NCBI GenBank assembly: GCA_021432605.1
Contig: MU271143.1
Coordinates: 3,543,277-3,607,276, forward strand
Direction: 5' to 3'
DNA: 64,000 bases
From: Coniochaeta sp. PMI_546
Lineage: Eukaryota > Ascomycota > Sordariomycetes > Coniochaetales > Coniochaetaceae
Below, in pieces: positions 20,888 through 32,451 of the stretch (the stretch's first letter is position 1; every line of letters starts with the position of its first letter). The notes beneath the pieces were generated by a model. The model ran no database searches. It was not told the origin of the DNA and saw only the letters and a program-made list of their open reading frames with translations. A program made the translations under genes and the position numbers.

Positions 20888-23028
20888 CTACCTCCCCGAG
20901 CAGAACCCCATACTCGCGTTCCGAGTTCCAGCATCCATGCCCTCCACGAGCGTCTTCAAATCCTCCGGCCGCTCAAGCAACGACACAAACATACCACCCT
21001 CCATATGCCACGAGACATGGCAATGCAACGCCCACACGCCTGGATTGTCGGCCAGGAAGCGGATGACAATGTGCTTCTGCGCCGGGACGGAGACGGTATC
21101 CCTCCTCATGGGATTATCTAGGTTCCAGGTCGTCCGGCCGCTGCTGCCGCCCTCAAATTCGCCTGGTCCCCAGCCTACTATTTGGAAGGAGTGGCCGCTT
21201 TACAATTTGAGTCAGTAAACCTGACAGGGACTGGTGACAGGGGAGAAGGGAAAAAGACTTACTGGAGGTGAAAAGGGTGCTCCATCATGTCTTTACTGTT
21301 GATCGCAATCTGGACGCCCTGGTTCGCGTCAGGAAGCAACAAAATCTGCTGGTCGAGCCTAAGGTCGAAGTTGCTGTAGCTGCCGCCTTGGCCGGGGGCA
21401 AAGGAGTGGTTCAGGGTCTTCCAGATGGTCGCGTCGTCGCGGTAGGGTGACCACGACGTCCGATTGATAAAGATGCGATTGATCTCACCAACCTGCTGAA
21501 ACCGGAAGGTCACCTCGTGGGCATTATTCGGTCCCACGTCGACGGCGGGCCGTTTGCGGACGGGCACGGGCGTGGAGAAGGGCATGTCGTCGCATCCTTC
21601 CCAGACGTCGCCGCGGAGGAAGTTGTTCTCTACGCCGTAGGGGTTGCTGGTGTTGCCTTTGCTTCCCATGACGAGATCTGGCGAGTCGGGGTAGGACAAC
21701 AGGCCGGTGGCTTCGTATCCTATGCTCCGCAGGCCGGAACTGACGTAGGGGCAGTAAGGGACGAAACAAGTCTGGGGAGGGTAGCGCGCATGGTGTAGGA
21801 TCCTCCTCCCGGGAGGGAGTTGACGAGGACGCTGTACCGCTGGCCGACGTTGATATATACGCCGCGGTCCTCGATCGGGGAGACTTCTACGCCGTCGATC
21901 TCGATGATGGCGAGGGTGTGGTTGTCGATGCTGAACCAGAAGGAGAAAAACGTGCTGTGGTTGATGAGGCGGAGGCGGGTTGTGGTGGCGCCGGGTTTGA
22001 CAGAAACGACTGAGAGGGCACCACCGGTGCAGGTGTCGGAGGAGGAGGAGGGCCAGGTGGTGGAGTTGACGGTGCAGTTGTAAGTGTGCTGGCCGTTGAG
22101 GAGGATGTTGTCTGGTAGCGGCTCGACGCCGGCTACGTCTGGGGACCAGCGGGAGGCTGGTAGGAGGTAGGACTCGCGCAGGACCGAGGCTTCTTTATGG
22201 TAGTGGTCGCCTATGAAGAGTATCTGGTCGTCGTCTGTTTCGGGGGTCATTTCATTTGGGTCGTGGATTATCTGAAAGTTCGTGAGTAACGTGAATGAGA
22301 GTAAAAGAGCATAGGAGGTCGCGTACGAGAGGACCGAACAAGCCGTCCGTGTATTGCATCGTCGTATGTGCATGGTACCAGAATGTTCCTCGTTGATCAC
22401 TGATCTGGAACTCGTATGTGAAGCTCTCCCCCGGCGGTATCGCACACTGAGTGACGCCAGTCACTCCGTCCATCCAAGTTGTATTCCTCTGGTCGATGCC
22501 ATGCCAGTGGATGGATGTGCTCATGTTGCCTAACTCATTGTGAACAAGCACCCTCACTGTGTCTCCAACATTTGCCTCTATAAGTGGTCCCGGGGACTGC
22601 CCATTGACTAGTATCATCAACTTCTGAAATCCATCCGGTGCTGCGTATGCTTGCGATATGTTGAACTGATACTCTCGGAGAGTAGGTGTACTCGATATAG
22701 CGAAGCTTGTGCTGAGACTGAGCTCTCCTGTGTTGACGAGCTTATCGATCGCTATTGTCGGTATAGTCGGCTCCCGTAGCCCAGCTGGAACCATCCAACT
22801 TGGAAGAAGACGCGCATGGCTTATGATTCCGGTCCGCGCCTTGTCGGATGCCACTACCAATGGGAGATCCAGCGACAGAACGAGAACTACTGGGAAGATA
22901 AATATTATAACTAGAGTAGAAAGTAAAAGGATGCGGCGGCGGGTACTGAGCTGGAAACCACTTTTAAATGATTGTTGGATGATAGGTTTACCGTCGTCAG
23001 GTTCGGACATTTCCATTTGCGAAGACAT
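20888..23028 (-). CDS. Membrane-anchored multicopper oxidase (laccase-like), interrupted by a one-base frameshift
   Basis: Exons are 23028-22327, 22271-21263 and 21197-20888 (introns 22272-22326 and 21198-21262). N-terminal cytosolic residues precede one hydrophobic anchor (ILLLSTLVIIFIFPVVLVL), then three cupredoxin domains. All four copper-binding motifs are present: SIHWHGIDQR, FWYHAHTTMQ, EHPFHLHGHSF (across intron 2) and HCHVSWHMEGGM. The last includes the T1 Cys and a candidate axial Met. The middle exon is not continuous. The frame ending in YTMRATLP is one base out of register with the following QTCFVPYCPYVSS frame, at the four-G run 21774-21777 on the plus strand. Members oxidise phenols or metals such as Fe(II). 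The anchor suggests a cell-surface or vesicular enzyme. The ATG at 23028 lies after the stop of SRP68. The alternatives are a true pseudogene or a sequencing error. Confidence 0.85.
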
Positions 23029-23311
23029 GATCAAAACACAGCGTAGCAGACGAAGCTTCAACAGTTGCTGCCATTTCTTCAGGTCAGAAGAAGAATTTGT
23101 GAGAAAGTGATTGATCGTGATTTCTTCGCGTGGCTTCGCGATCCGTAACATTCCAGTAAACAGAGGGATGGATTGTTGACGAGACCCGCCAGCATGCTCG
23201 ACAACATTCGGACCTGAGACATCATTGACATAACCCACGGGCATAGCTTTAAAATAGCTAGGATGAAACAAGTTGATTTTTTGAACTCTAAGAGCCGCTG
23301 GGCCAGCGGGC

Positions 23312-25290
23312 CTACCGTCCGAACCCAAACCAACCCCTTTTCTGTGGTTTTGACTCCTCAGCACCGGCAGACGGCTTTCCAGACGCTGCGGCCTTTCCGC
23401 TCTGCTCCGGCTTTGCCTGTTTCGAAGGATAGGTAATATAGTTCCATGCGACGTCGAGGAACAGCGGCTTTACCGGGATGGAATCCATCCTCGGAGGGTA
23501 CACCACAATGTGCTCGAGATCTACGCCTTCTGACGGGTATTCGGAAAGCCGCTCCACGAGAGGCAGAGGAGCCGTCTTTGACCCGGCCGCCTTCCCAGAT
23601 TTCTGAAGATTTGACACTTCAACCAGAGCTCGTGATCGCTGTAGCTCGCCGCTGAGCAAATCGCGGAGAGACTCGATATCGTGCTGTGTTACTGCGATAT
23701 TGCGCGGTGAGTTCTCCGGGCGGTTCTGCTCTCCGCTAAGAACCGGAAGCGCCTCTTGTGCCTTGTCATGGGCGTATTTTGTGAGCGCCAGAGCATTGAC
23801 TGCGTTTCCGGCAATTGAGTACGACCGAGCGATGGCTAGAGACCTAGAGCGTGTATGTTAGCAAGGAGACTTGGGCGAAACGTGGTCGGAGTTTCTGCTT
23901 ACTTGAGGGCTTCGAAGTAGTGGATGGTGGCCTCGATCTGAGCTGACAATTCCTCGTCGGCAGCCACACCAGGCAACTCCTGAACTGACTCCAGACTTTG
24001 GAGGGTACCATCGTAGAGCACGACTTTCTCCTTCAGCCTTGCAATCCTGCGGCCTGGGGCTTCTTCCTTTTGGTTTTCGGACTGCTTCTGTGCTCTCTTG
24101 AGTTGCCTCTTCGAAAGCAGGGCAGTGTCTTGGGCGGCACCGTCCTTCTCACCCATCAGCACCCGGTTTCTACCAATTCTCCAGCTGATCATTTCGTAAG
24201 TCACAGCCGTACGAGTAATCTGCAAACTCTGCATCCGACGGTCGCTCTGTTGAACGCCTTCACCTTTGAGCTCATCTATGGCATGCTTTGTCGCATCAAC
24301 AGCATCCTGCGTAGCAGTGAGAATGTCGTCGTAAGCCGCGGCCGCATCCTTCGGTAGCAAGGATGCAGAAGAAGACAGTCTCTCAACAAGCTTAGCCTTT
24401 TCTGAGGAAACAGTGCTCCATGCAACAGCAATTGCAGCATCCTCGATCGTTACCTGTCGCTGGCGCCATGTAATCGTTGAAGGAGTGCTATCTCCATCAG
24501 GAGCACCTTCCATCGCAACATCCCCGCTCTCGAGAACACTCGAGTTCACCTGCTTAATGCTTTCTACCAGCCCGTTGTCTGAGCGAGGGAACGCCCTCTG
24601 GGCAATACTAGGAATTGGTTGAGTCCGAGGGATCTTCAACTGGTAAGCGGCGTACCGAATCGAAGGGTCAATCGTCTCTGAGAGGAGATCCTTGAAGATG
24701 TCCGCCTTTGCGGAGGTCGAAAGCGCGCTGTAGATTATGCGGGCTACCGAATAGCTTCTCAAACATGGCTCCCAGGCTTGCTTCTCGAACTGAGATGCGC
24801 CGCTCAGGAGAGAGGCATAGGCACGTGCCTCGAGCACATCCGTCTTGGAGGCACCACTGGCGGTGCTCTGGGCAAGGGCATCAGCAAGGTGCGACGCCAC
24901 TTTGGCACCCTTTTCGAGGCGCGAAACAATGTGGGAGCGAGCCTTTCCAGAGATACCCTTGCTCTCAGCCGAGTGAGCTGCCTTCATGGACATGGCGTTT
25001 GCCCACGCCCTTTCCGCCGTGAGCAGTTGAAGAGTGACGTATCTAAAGTCATTATAAGCCACAATCTCAAAAATCATTGACTTTCATATTGGAACCTACT
25101 CATGGTTCTCACCAATCTGCTCAGGCGTGACCGGCGCTTTGGGATGGAACTTGCCACGATTCTTGGTCGCGAGGTTGAGCTTCTTGCGGCTATTGAGCAA
25201 CTTGTGCGAGAGCTGGGTCCAGTATGTTGAGTAGTCCCCGTAGAGGAGAGCAGCCTCTCTGAGAGACACGATGGTCTTGGTGATATCCAT
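23312..25290 (-). CDS. SRP68: Signal recognition particle subunit SRP68
   Basis: Exons 25290-25100, 25042-23903 and 23843-23312 (introns 57 and 59 nt, frame-preserving) encode about 620 residues, the usual SRP68 length. It forms a heterodimer with SRP72 on 7SL RNA for cotranslational targeting to the ER. The N-terminus MDITKTIVSLREAALLYGDY and YWTQLSHKLLNSRKKLNL forms the start of the helical RNA-binding region. TPEQIGENHEYVTLQLLTAERAWA crosses intron 1, and the long helical middle is typical. The C-terminal part (VEVSNLQKS, RMDSIPVKPLFLDVAWNYI) is the SRP72-binding end, followed by a Lys/Gly/Phe tail. It is divergent from the PPR gene across 524 bp, which may be a shared promoter. Confidence 0.92.
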
Positions 25291-25814
25291 GTCTGTTATT
25301 CTGAGTCGTGATCGGTATGCTGGACACGCAGATACTACGCAGTACGTGGTTGAGGGGTCACTCCAGTAATTTTGGCCTCACCACAATTGTGCCCCACGTT
25401 GCGAAGCTCTGCCGTACGGTGGCCGAGGTGGTCCCACATAAAGCTTTGACCCGCCGATGTTGGATGACTTCAAAGTAGCTGGAAAATCGTCTCATAAAAT
25501 TTCGGAGACTTTAGGATGCTTGACACGTTGTAGATCCAAGCTCGCACTTCGCGCCACTGCTTCAGTTTGACCGTGTACAATTTCTGACTCTCCCGGAGTC
25601 CAGACGTGTAAGCAAAGAGACTCGATACGAGCTTTGATTCGGCCGAAGCCAACATGCGCCGAGTAAGAAATCTTCTGGGTCGTGGACTCAAGGAACAGTC
25701 GTGACCTCCGTGTTCTGACATTGCGATCTCGTACAGCTCTTACACGCAACACACATGAGGTGACAGCACCTTCTTCCAACTACGATACGATCCCTCCTTT
25801 CATGCCGCGTCCTC
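25291..25814. other. Divergent promoter region of SRP68 and the PPR gene
   Basis: 524 bp between two start codons facing away from each other. Minus-strand frames of 83-95 codons inside have no motif and overlap the likely promoters, so they are not called. Confidence 0.55.
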
Positions 25815-28800
25815 ATGCCAATGCTCGAACGGACGGCGGCAACCCTGGAACCCTGTAGCCTGCACAAGGTCCTGCCGTCGGTTCCCAGATCAGCGAGGAG
25901 TCGCCGGCAGCTCCATACAGCCTTCTGGAACCATGGTGCTGCCTCTGTCGAGCTCTTCGACGCCTGCCATGCCCTCCTCGGTGGAGAGATGGACGAGCCG
26001 GACCCCGATACCACAACTGTCACGCCGGCGCCGGCGAAAGGAGCCGAGTCAATGACAGCATCCGCCTTCCTCCTCGACTTCCTGTACCCCCGGGGGACCT
26101 TGTCCCTACTAAGGAAGCTGAACTGCAGGCCGCTTGACCGATATGAAAGGCCGTCCTTTCTCCTCAACAACCCTCTCGCGCGCTTCCAGGTCGCCACCGT
26201 GACGAATAACACATATCTTGGGTCCCCGGTCCAGGTGACGGCCGACACCGATCTTGCTCCGCCTCAAGATGTGGACAGAGAGGAAACGGTTAGGTCAGGT
26301 GTACAAACGAGAAGTGAACCCAGCCATATGACCACCGATACTGCGACCGTTACGCCGACATCTCCTGATGACATATTTGCTGCGAAGCTCCATGTGAAAT
26401 CATTGGAAGACCTTCCATCCAAGGAAAGGACGAGCAAGGTTCACAGGGCCTATCATACGACTACCGACGACGTTTCGAAATCGTTCGAAGAGATATTTGC
26501 TGAGAAGCTCAGTGCGCAACCGGGTGAATACGACTCTACCTCCAAGGCAGAGGTAGTGGAGGGATTCAAGGCCACTCCTCGGCCTGCGAAGAAGAGTCAA
26601 AGACCGTTTGATGAGATCTTCGAGTCAAAAGTGTCAAAATATTCCAAAGAGTCAAAGGACGAGGAGGTTTCGAATCCTGACACGTTGAAGAAAGCTCTAT
26701 CTCTAGGCTCATCCGCATTTCCAGATCACGTTTGGCATCTATATGAGCACCTACAACCGGGATTGCGAGACCAGTATACTATGGACGTGCTCAGGTATCT
26801 GGCAGTTGCGCCATGGATCCCGGAGCCACGGGCATTTTGCGACATGGTAGCCAACCTAGATCCCTTCAAGTGGTCCCAGGAACTCGTCAAGGCTGCCATC
26901 AAAACAGCGTTAGGTCTAGACGATCTGTCGTCAGCGTTACGCTTCTTCAACCAGGCTCTGGATTCGAGGGCGTGGCCCCAGGGGTTCGACCTCCTACTGG
27001 CACACAGTCTGACAAGTTCACACTGGGATGAACTTCTAGACCTCTGGGATTCTCGCCGGGAGAGGCTTCTCTCCAAAGACGTGCCCAAGGTTGATCTCTA
27101 CGCCACCATCAAGATTCGAGACCTGTCGTCGGTTTTGTCACATTTCTGGGAGCATATACGATCTATCAGCTACAAATACGACTCTCTCAAAGACAGTTAC
27201 AACTCTCTTCTCCGCTACATTTTGACAAACTCCATGGAAGGGCTTTCCATGGACGATGCTGCTCTCATGGTGAAGCACCTTGCTGAACCGGTCCCTTACG
27301 AGGAACTCATTAAGCTTAGCTGCCAAAGAAGGAACGTGAGTCTCGCCTCGGAGCTGTACATGTCGTACAGAAAGCTACCGGGTGTCAAGATTCGAATTCC
27401 TGTGTTGCGCGAATTGCTGGACATCTTCTATCCGAACAACGACCATGGCATGGAGATGATATTGAAGGACTGGTACAGCCGCTACGAGAACTTGGACTAT
27501 ATCGCGTATCGAAGGTTCATCTGCTTCTATGCTGGTCAAGGCGATGTCGCTTCGGTCGTACGCCTGTGGAAAGAGTACAGGAGGCTGTACAAATCCAAAG
27601 CCATTGCAGATCGACGAGCTGTGAGGGCACTGATAGATGTCCATGCCGTCCGCGGAGACGTCACAAAAGCTCGCGCTGTGTTTGACGAAGTCACTGTTGG
27701 ACACGGCAGACGCCCGGATACCATGCAGTACAACATGTTACTGAGCGCCCATAGCAAAGCGTGGGATCTCGACGGTGCGCTCGAGACTTTCGCAGAGCTC
27801 TGTGAGAACACTACGCCGAACAACTACAGCTTCGGGTACCTAATGAACATAACCGGAACCCGAGGAAACCTCCAACTCACACTCGGCTTGTATAGGATGG
27901 CCCGCGGCATGGGCATCGCACCCGACGTGGCTATGGTAGACGCCATTGTCGAGGCCTATTGTCAGAGCGACCGGATTGCTGCTGCGGAGAATCTGTGCAG
28001 CATTGCAACAAAACGCAGGGTCCTACCCGAGGAGATCACGTACAGCGGCAGGGTGACTTCGCCATATACCATTTTATGGAACACTGTTTTGAGACATTAC
28101 GCTATGCGTCGTGATCTGACGAACGTGAACCGAGTCTTAGAGCAGATGGCCGAGCTCAAGATCTCGTATGACGGAAAGACATATGAGTACCTCTTGCTTG
28201 CTCTGGTTCTCTGCAAACAAGCGAACCATGCGCTGAAACTAGTAGAGCTCGCAGAACAGAGAGGCATCTTCACGCCATCAGCCGAACACTACCTCCTCTT
28301 GATGTCGAGTTACCTGGCCACCCGAGAGCCAGCTGCCGTGATGAAGATCAGCAGGTTGATGACGCAAAAGAACTACCCCGAGTCGGCCGAGAAGATGACC
28401 AAGCTCATGGAAGCCTTCGGGCAATGGACACAGCTGCCTCGAGGTGCGCGGTTGGGCAGACCTGCTCATGTCTACCTGGATGCTGCTCTTACGGCGTTCC
28501 GGAAGAGTCTCGGGAGAGAAGATCGGACTGCGAAGGATGACATACACTCTGTCGCCGAGCAATATTCCAAGATGATTGACATCCTGACGCAGATGCGCGA
28601 ATTTGCCTCCATCCCTGAGATCGTATCGCTGTACGAAAGCCAATTCCCGCAGCACTCCACGCCCGAGGAGATGCCACTGAAGCTTTTAAGCTCTCTTATG
28701 CGCGCCGACTTCTACGAGAAGAAGTTTGACCGCGTAATGGAGGCGTGGAATGTCGCATTCGAGAAGGTCATGGCACTGAGTGCACATCCTCCAGTCCCCT

Positions 28801-29444
28801 CCGTGCCAGCAGCCGAACAGGAGAACCACAAAGTCGCGCCCGCCCACCGCTACCTCCTCAACGAACCCCTCTCAACCGTCTTCAAGGTCTACGCCGCCAC
28901 CGGCGATGTGGAAGGCCTTGTCGCCTCCGTCACCAAAGTCTTGGACGCAGGCTTCGCCCTGAGCGCCCAGAACTGGAACCACTACATCCAGATGCTGGCC
29001 CGCTTCGGACGGTGGAAGGACGCCTTCCTCCTCTGCGAAGAAGTGCTGATGCCCCAGTGGTCCGGCTGGGCGCAGCGCCGCAAGAAGCTCCGCCAGACGG
29101 TCCGGCTGCCCCTCGACCTACGCAGACTGGGCAAGTCGTACCGCTACGCGAGGCCCAACACGCATACCCTGCTCATGCTCACCCGGCAGTTCATGGAGCT
29201 CGAGCAGCTGGCTCCCTGGTCGTCGGAGCCGGCGGCCCTGGTGGACAAGGTCGTTGCCGAGTGCCCGCGCTTCGTGAGGGCGGCGAAGACGATGATGCCC
29301 ACGGGCTCGGATCTGGAACTGGAGATCTTGGGCAAGGAGAATGCTGCCGGTGGTGGGGAAGATGATCTCTTGAGGTATTTTATGAAGGATGAGGAATTTG
29401 AGCAGAGCGATGATGAGGCTGACCTGGCTGACTCGAGGAACTGA
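25815..29444 (+). CDS. Large mitochondrial pentatricopeptide-repeat (PPR) protein
   Basis: A single exon of 1,209 residues. The N-terminus MPMLERTAATLEPCSLHKV is followed by Arg-rich PSVPRSARSRRQLHTAFW, a plausible mitochondrial targeting sequence. Residues of about 85-290 are low in complexity and contain three spaced copies of a motif like DDIFAAKL, EEIFAEKL and DEIFESKV. From about 330 to 1,140 the protein is built of helical repeats with PPR-like units such as DTMQYNMLLSAHSKAWDLD, NYSFGYLMNITGTRGNL and YDGKTYEYLLLALV. The start and general design resemble fungal organelle expression factors related to Neurospora CYA-5, needed for mitochondrial mRNA translation. That specific assignment is inference. 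The acidic C-terminus ends EQSDDEADLADSRN. Confidence 0.88.
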   Translation: MPMLERTAATLEPCSLHKVLPSVPRSARSRRQLHTAFWNHGAASVELFDACHALLGGEMDEPDPDTTTVTPAPAKGAESMTASAFLLDFLYPRGTLSLLRKLNCRPLDRYERPSFLLNNPLARFQVATVTNNTYLGSPVQVTADTDLAPPQDVDREETVRSGVQTRSEPSHMTTDTATVTPTSPDDIFAAKLHVKSLEDLPSKERTSKVHRAYHTTTDDVSKSFEEIFAEKLSAQPGEYDSTSKAEVVEGFKATPRPAKKSQRPFDEIFESKVSKYSKESKDEEVSNPDTLKKALSLGSSAFPDHVWHLYEHLQPGLRDQYTMDVLRYLAVAPWIPEPRAFCDMVANLDPFKWSQELVKAAIKTALGLDDLSSALRFFNQALDSRAWPQGFDLLLAHSLTSSHWDELLDLWDSRRERLLSKDVPKVDLYATIKIRDLSSVLSHFWEHIRSISYKYDSLKDSYNSLLRYILTNSMEGLSMDDAALMVKHLAEPVPYEELIKLSCQRRNVSLASELYMSYRKLPGVKIRIPVLRELLDIFYPNNDHGMEMILKDWYSRYENLDYIAYRRFICFYAGQGDVASVVRLWKEYRRLYKSKAIADRRAVRALIDVHAVRGDVTKARAVFDEVTVGHGRRPDTMQYNMLLSAHSKAWDLDGALETFAELCENTTPNNYSFGYLMNITGTRGNLQLTLGLYRMARGMGIAPDVAMVDAIVEAYCQSDRIAAAENLCSIATKRRVLPEEITYSGRVTSPYTILWNTVLRHYAMRRDLTNVNRVLEQMAELKISYDGKTYEYLLLALVLCKQANHALKLVELAEQRGIFTPSAEHYLLLMSSYLATREPAAVMKISRLMTQKNYPESAEKMTKLMEAFGQWTQLPRGARLGRPAHVYLDAALTAFRKSLGREDRTAKDDIHSVAEQYSKMIDILTQMREFASIPEIVSLYESQFPQHSTPEEMPLKLLSSLMRADFYEKKFDRVMEAWNVAFEKVMALSAHPPVPSVPAAEQENHKVAPAHRYLLNEPLSTVFKVYAATGDVEGLVASVTKVLDAGFALSAQNWNHYIQMLARFGRWKDAFLLCEEVLMPQWSGWAQRRKKLRQTVRLPLDLRRLGKSYRYARPNTHTLLMLTRQFMELEQLAPWSSEPAALVDKVVAECPRFVRAAKTMMPTGSDLELEILGKENAAGGGEDDLLRYFMKDEEFEQSDDEADLADSRN

Positions 29445-29921
29445 GCCGCGTTAGCTACATATGGGGAGACATGCATTTAGAATGAGGACGATGAGTGGTG
29501 TATACATACATATTGTGACTTTTGTATCATATGTAAGATAGCTAGACATACCAGTCAGGGATAAAGACGGCTTCTATTTGGGTACATTGTTTTTGTTTAT
29601 GTGGCTAGATGTGATGACAACTATGCTGTCTGATTCGAATCTCTAGGTTCGGTTTCCCAGAGCCTGGAAATATATGTTCAGAGGATTGAGTGTACGTAGG
29701 ATCATGTTAAGACGAATAATGTAGCAAATGTTGATTGATATACCAGATACTCAAGTACTTCAGTTGGCAGATTCCGCGGGACATAAGTGCCGTTATGCCC
29801 CAACTCCTTCCATGGACCATGAACAAACGCCGGGTTGAAGAACAGAAAGGTATCGACCTCAAATTCAAATTTCCAGTCTTAGCGCCTTGATACGACCCGA
29901 TTATGCGCCTACATTATCTCT
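29445..29921. other. Intergenic region, convergent 3' flanks
   Basis: 477 bp of AT-rich sequence between the PPR gene (+) and the ATOS-family gene (-), consistent with 3' UTRs. No gene was seen. Confidence 0.5.
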
Positions 29922-32451
29922 TTATTCTTCTGGTAACCTGGCGCTCAACATATCCTCCTCCGGTTGACTCCGCACGCCCAACGACCGCAAGCTTTTCGCC
30001 AGCAAGCCCTCCGTGGCCGCTGAAGCGGCCGTGGCGTAAGCAACACCGCCGTAGCCGACATCGCCCTTGCTGAGCTTGTCGTATTTCGTGTGTTGACCAT
30101 CAAACCCGTCCTCATCCCAGGTGAGTCTCTCTGAAGGGCGAGATACGAGCGCAATGTTCTCGTCGGATCTGGACTCAAGCGACTGCAGCAGCTGAGAGTC
30201 CTGAAGCCGGGAATCCTTGGTCTCGTCGCTGGTGTTGCTCGTGGCGTTACTCACCACCCTGTGCGCCCGCGGCAAGCCGAGCGGGATGGGGTCGACGGTG
30301 TTATTATTCCCTACGCCGGCGCCAGGTGTGCCAAGCGGCACACGGCGGCCAGCCGCGAGCACAGACAAGGGGCTTGACATTAACGGCTCGCCGCCAACAC
30401 CATCCAAGGCATCCATATGCTGCCGAGAGCTCGCAAACGAGAACCCGGACGACCGTCTCCTGAAAGCCTTCTCGGCGGCCAGCATAGCAGCCGGGCCACT
30501 CGGTTGCTGCTGTGGTAACATAACGCGCGTGGGCTTGTAAGGGCTGAATCTGGGCTCCGGATACGTGACCTCATTGCGCAGCTTCTCCTTGCCGTCCGGC
30601 ACGCGATTGGCAAAAACGACTCGGATAGACTTGTAGAGGTAGTACCTGCCCTTGGCTGGACAGCATATGTGCAGCTGGATCAGGTAGCGGAGGATGGGGC
30701 GTAGGGAGGACGTGTCTTCCGGATCAGAGTAGCTGCGCTGTCGGACAAAGGTCTTGGTCCCCGGCTCCATGCCTGCTAGGTCGTAACGGACCAGGAAGAG
30801 TTTCACGGCGGTCTTGTTTTGGTTTTTTATTATTATTTGAAGCATGCCTTTCTCCGGAATGCGGTAGGAGCCGCCTGGAGGTGCCTTAGGGGAGCGAGAC
30901 CGTCGGGGACGTGCGACTGTTTTGGATTCGTGGTCTGGGCCGTCTGAGAGGGCGGCCTCCATGGTGATGTCGTCGGGATCTGCCGAGTTTCTGTCGGGAT
31001 ACCTGGTCTGCATCTTACGCCTTGCCCGGTGCTCGTCCTCTGGGTTCGATAGGCCGTTTTCCAGGTCTATTTGGCCGACGTAGGGGCTTGGGCCGTCTTC
31101 CGACATGGTCCGGCCGTGAGTTGTGCTGGCGTAACTGTAGAAGACGGCGGAGAATGGGACGGTCACGTGGGCTGGACATCTGAGACTTGCCTTGCACTTG
31201 CCTAGCCCTAAGACGCCGATCTCTGCTTGGAAATCGAGAGGTTTAGATGGAGTCGTCGACATGCGGCCTCTGAGGATGCTTTCCTCGTACGAGCCCACCA
31301 TGGAAGCATGGAGCATAGGCGACGCATCGGAGCTTATCGACTGACGTCGCGACCCCAGGTACGTATGTCCTGGCGTTTGAGGAGACGACGAACCGAGACC
31401 TATGATATTGAGGTTGGGAGTAGATGTGAGAGAGCGACGAGGCTGGTGTGCCTGATATGGATGGGAATTCTCTCTGCCGGGAGTCAAGTGCCGGCTTGAT
31501 GCAGTGTTCGAGTATGGCGAGGGAGGATAAAAGTGTAATGTATGCCGACGCGAAGGGTTGTGAAGCTGGGAGCCGCCAATGGCAATATCGATATTGTTCA
31601 TCGGTAATGAGAGGTCCACAAGGTCATCGTTGCTTTCGGATTGCACCAGTGGACTTGTCGGTGGCATGTAGGCAAAGCTCTGTGATAGAGAAGAGGCGAG
31701 CGACGAGGCGGTGGAAACGAACGTGTCTGTTGTGTTCGATGTTGGTCGTCTCCTTTCAAAATCCAGTGCATAGGCCCTTGGCGGTGAGGTGGCGAGCCAG
31801 GAATGGCTACTTGGCCGGCCATGGTTTGTCACGTTGTGCAATATCGGCTCCCGTGTAGGTGTATCGCGACTTGCCTCGTCATGCCGGAAGTCTCCGCTGT
31901 GGAGAGCGGATCTGGGCCTTTCTATGTTCATCCCATCACGTAGCCTGTCTTCTGTCTCTTGCTCGAATTTGTCGGTACCTGGTTTCTCGGGTGTGATCGT
32001 TGCCGGTGGTAGAAGTGTCGCTGAGCCGGATGACCGTGGTCTATGGTTTCCGGTGGGAGAGCGGGAGATGGGTTGTTGGAAGAGCGATTCGAGCTACACT
32101 GGGAGTCAGTGCACGGGTATAGCGAGAATGGGACGCCTATCTAGGGGTCTCAGAACTTACATGTCGATTGGGAACCCAGGTCGGGCTCTCCCCTCTCTTG
32201 ATACGCTCGATCAGCTCGGCGCGGTCCGAACACTTGCTGTCTTCCTGTTCTGGCGTCTTGGGCCTTTGTGGACTGTCTGGAATGGGCCCTTCGCAAAGCT
32301 CAGTTCGTATGCTCTCCTCAGAGAGCTTCCGGGAGAGGCGGATGTCGATCTGGCTGTGCCCTAAGGCCTCCTGTCTCAATACCTCCCGGAAGGAGCCCGT
32401 AGTAGGGTCATCCAGCTCCGGTTGTTCGACGTGCTCCCGTAACATTGGCAT
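29922..32451 (-). CDS. ATOS-family protein (DUF4210 plus C-terminal conserved domain)
   Basis: Exons 32451-32161 and 32093-29922 (intron 32094-32160, GTAAGT donor) encode about 820 residues. Exon 1 ends in the conserved IKRGESPTWVPNRH, and the frame continues directly after the splice. The centre is long and Ser/Pro-rich. The conserved domain FQAEIGVLGLGKCKASLRCP...PFSAVFYSY lies near residues 380-430, and a second domain (IPEKGMLQIIIKNQNKTAVK, LIQLHICCPAKGRYYLYKS) near 500-610. This two-domain layout matches the FAM214/ATOS family, whose fungal members have been annotated as chromosome segregation during meiosis. The mammalian ATOS proteins are thought to act as transcription regulators, so a nuclear role is plausible. 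The exact fungal function is not known to me. Confidence 0.85.

Noticed and set aside
23029-23364. Upstream extension of the multicopper oxidase reading frame
   Set aside because: It would overlap the end of SRP68 on the same strand, and the ATG at 23028 gives the correct anchor-plus-domain layout.
25470-25779. Two overlapping minus-strand frames between SRP68 and the PPR gene
   Set aside because: They occupy the divergent promoter, overlap each other and have no motif.
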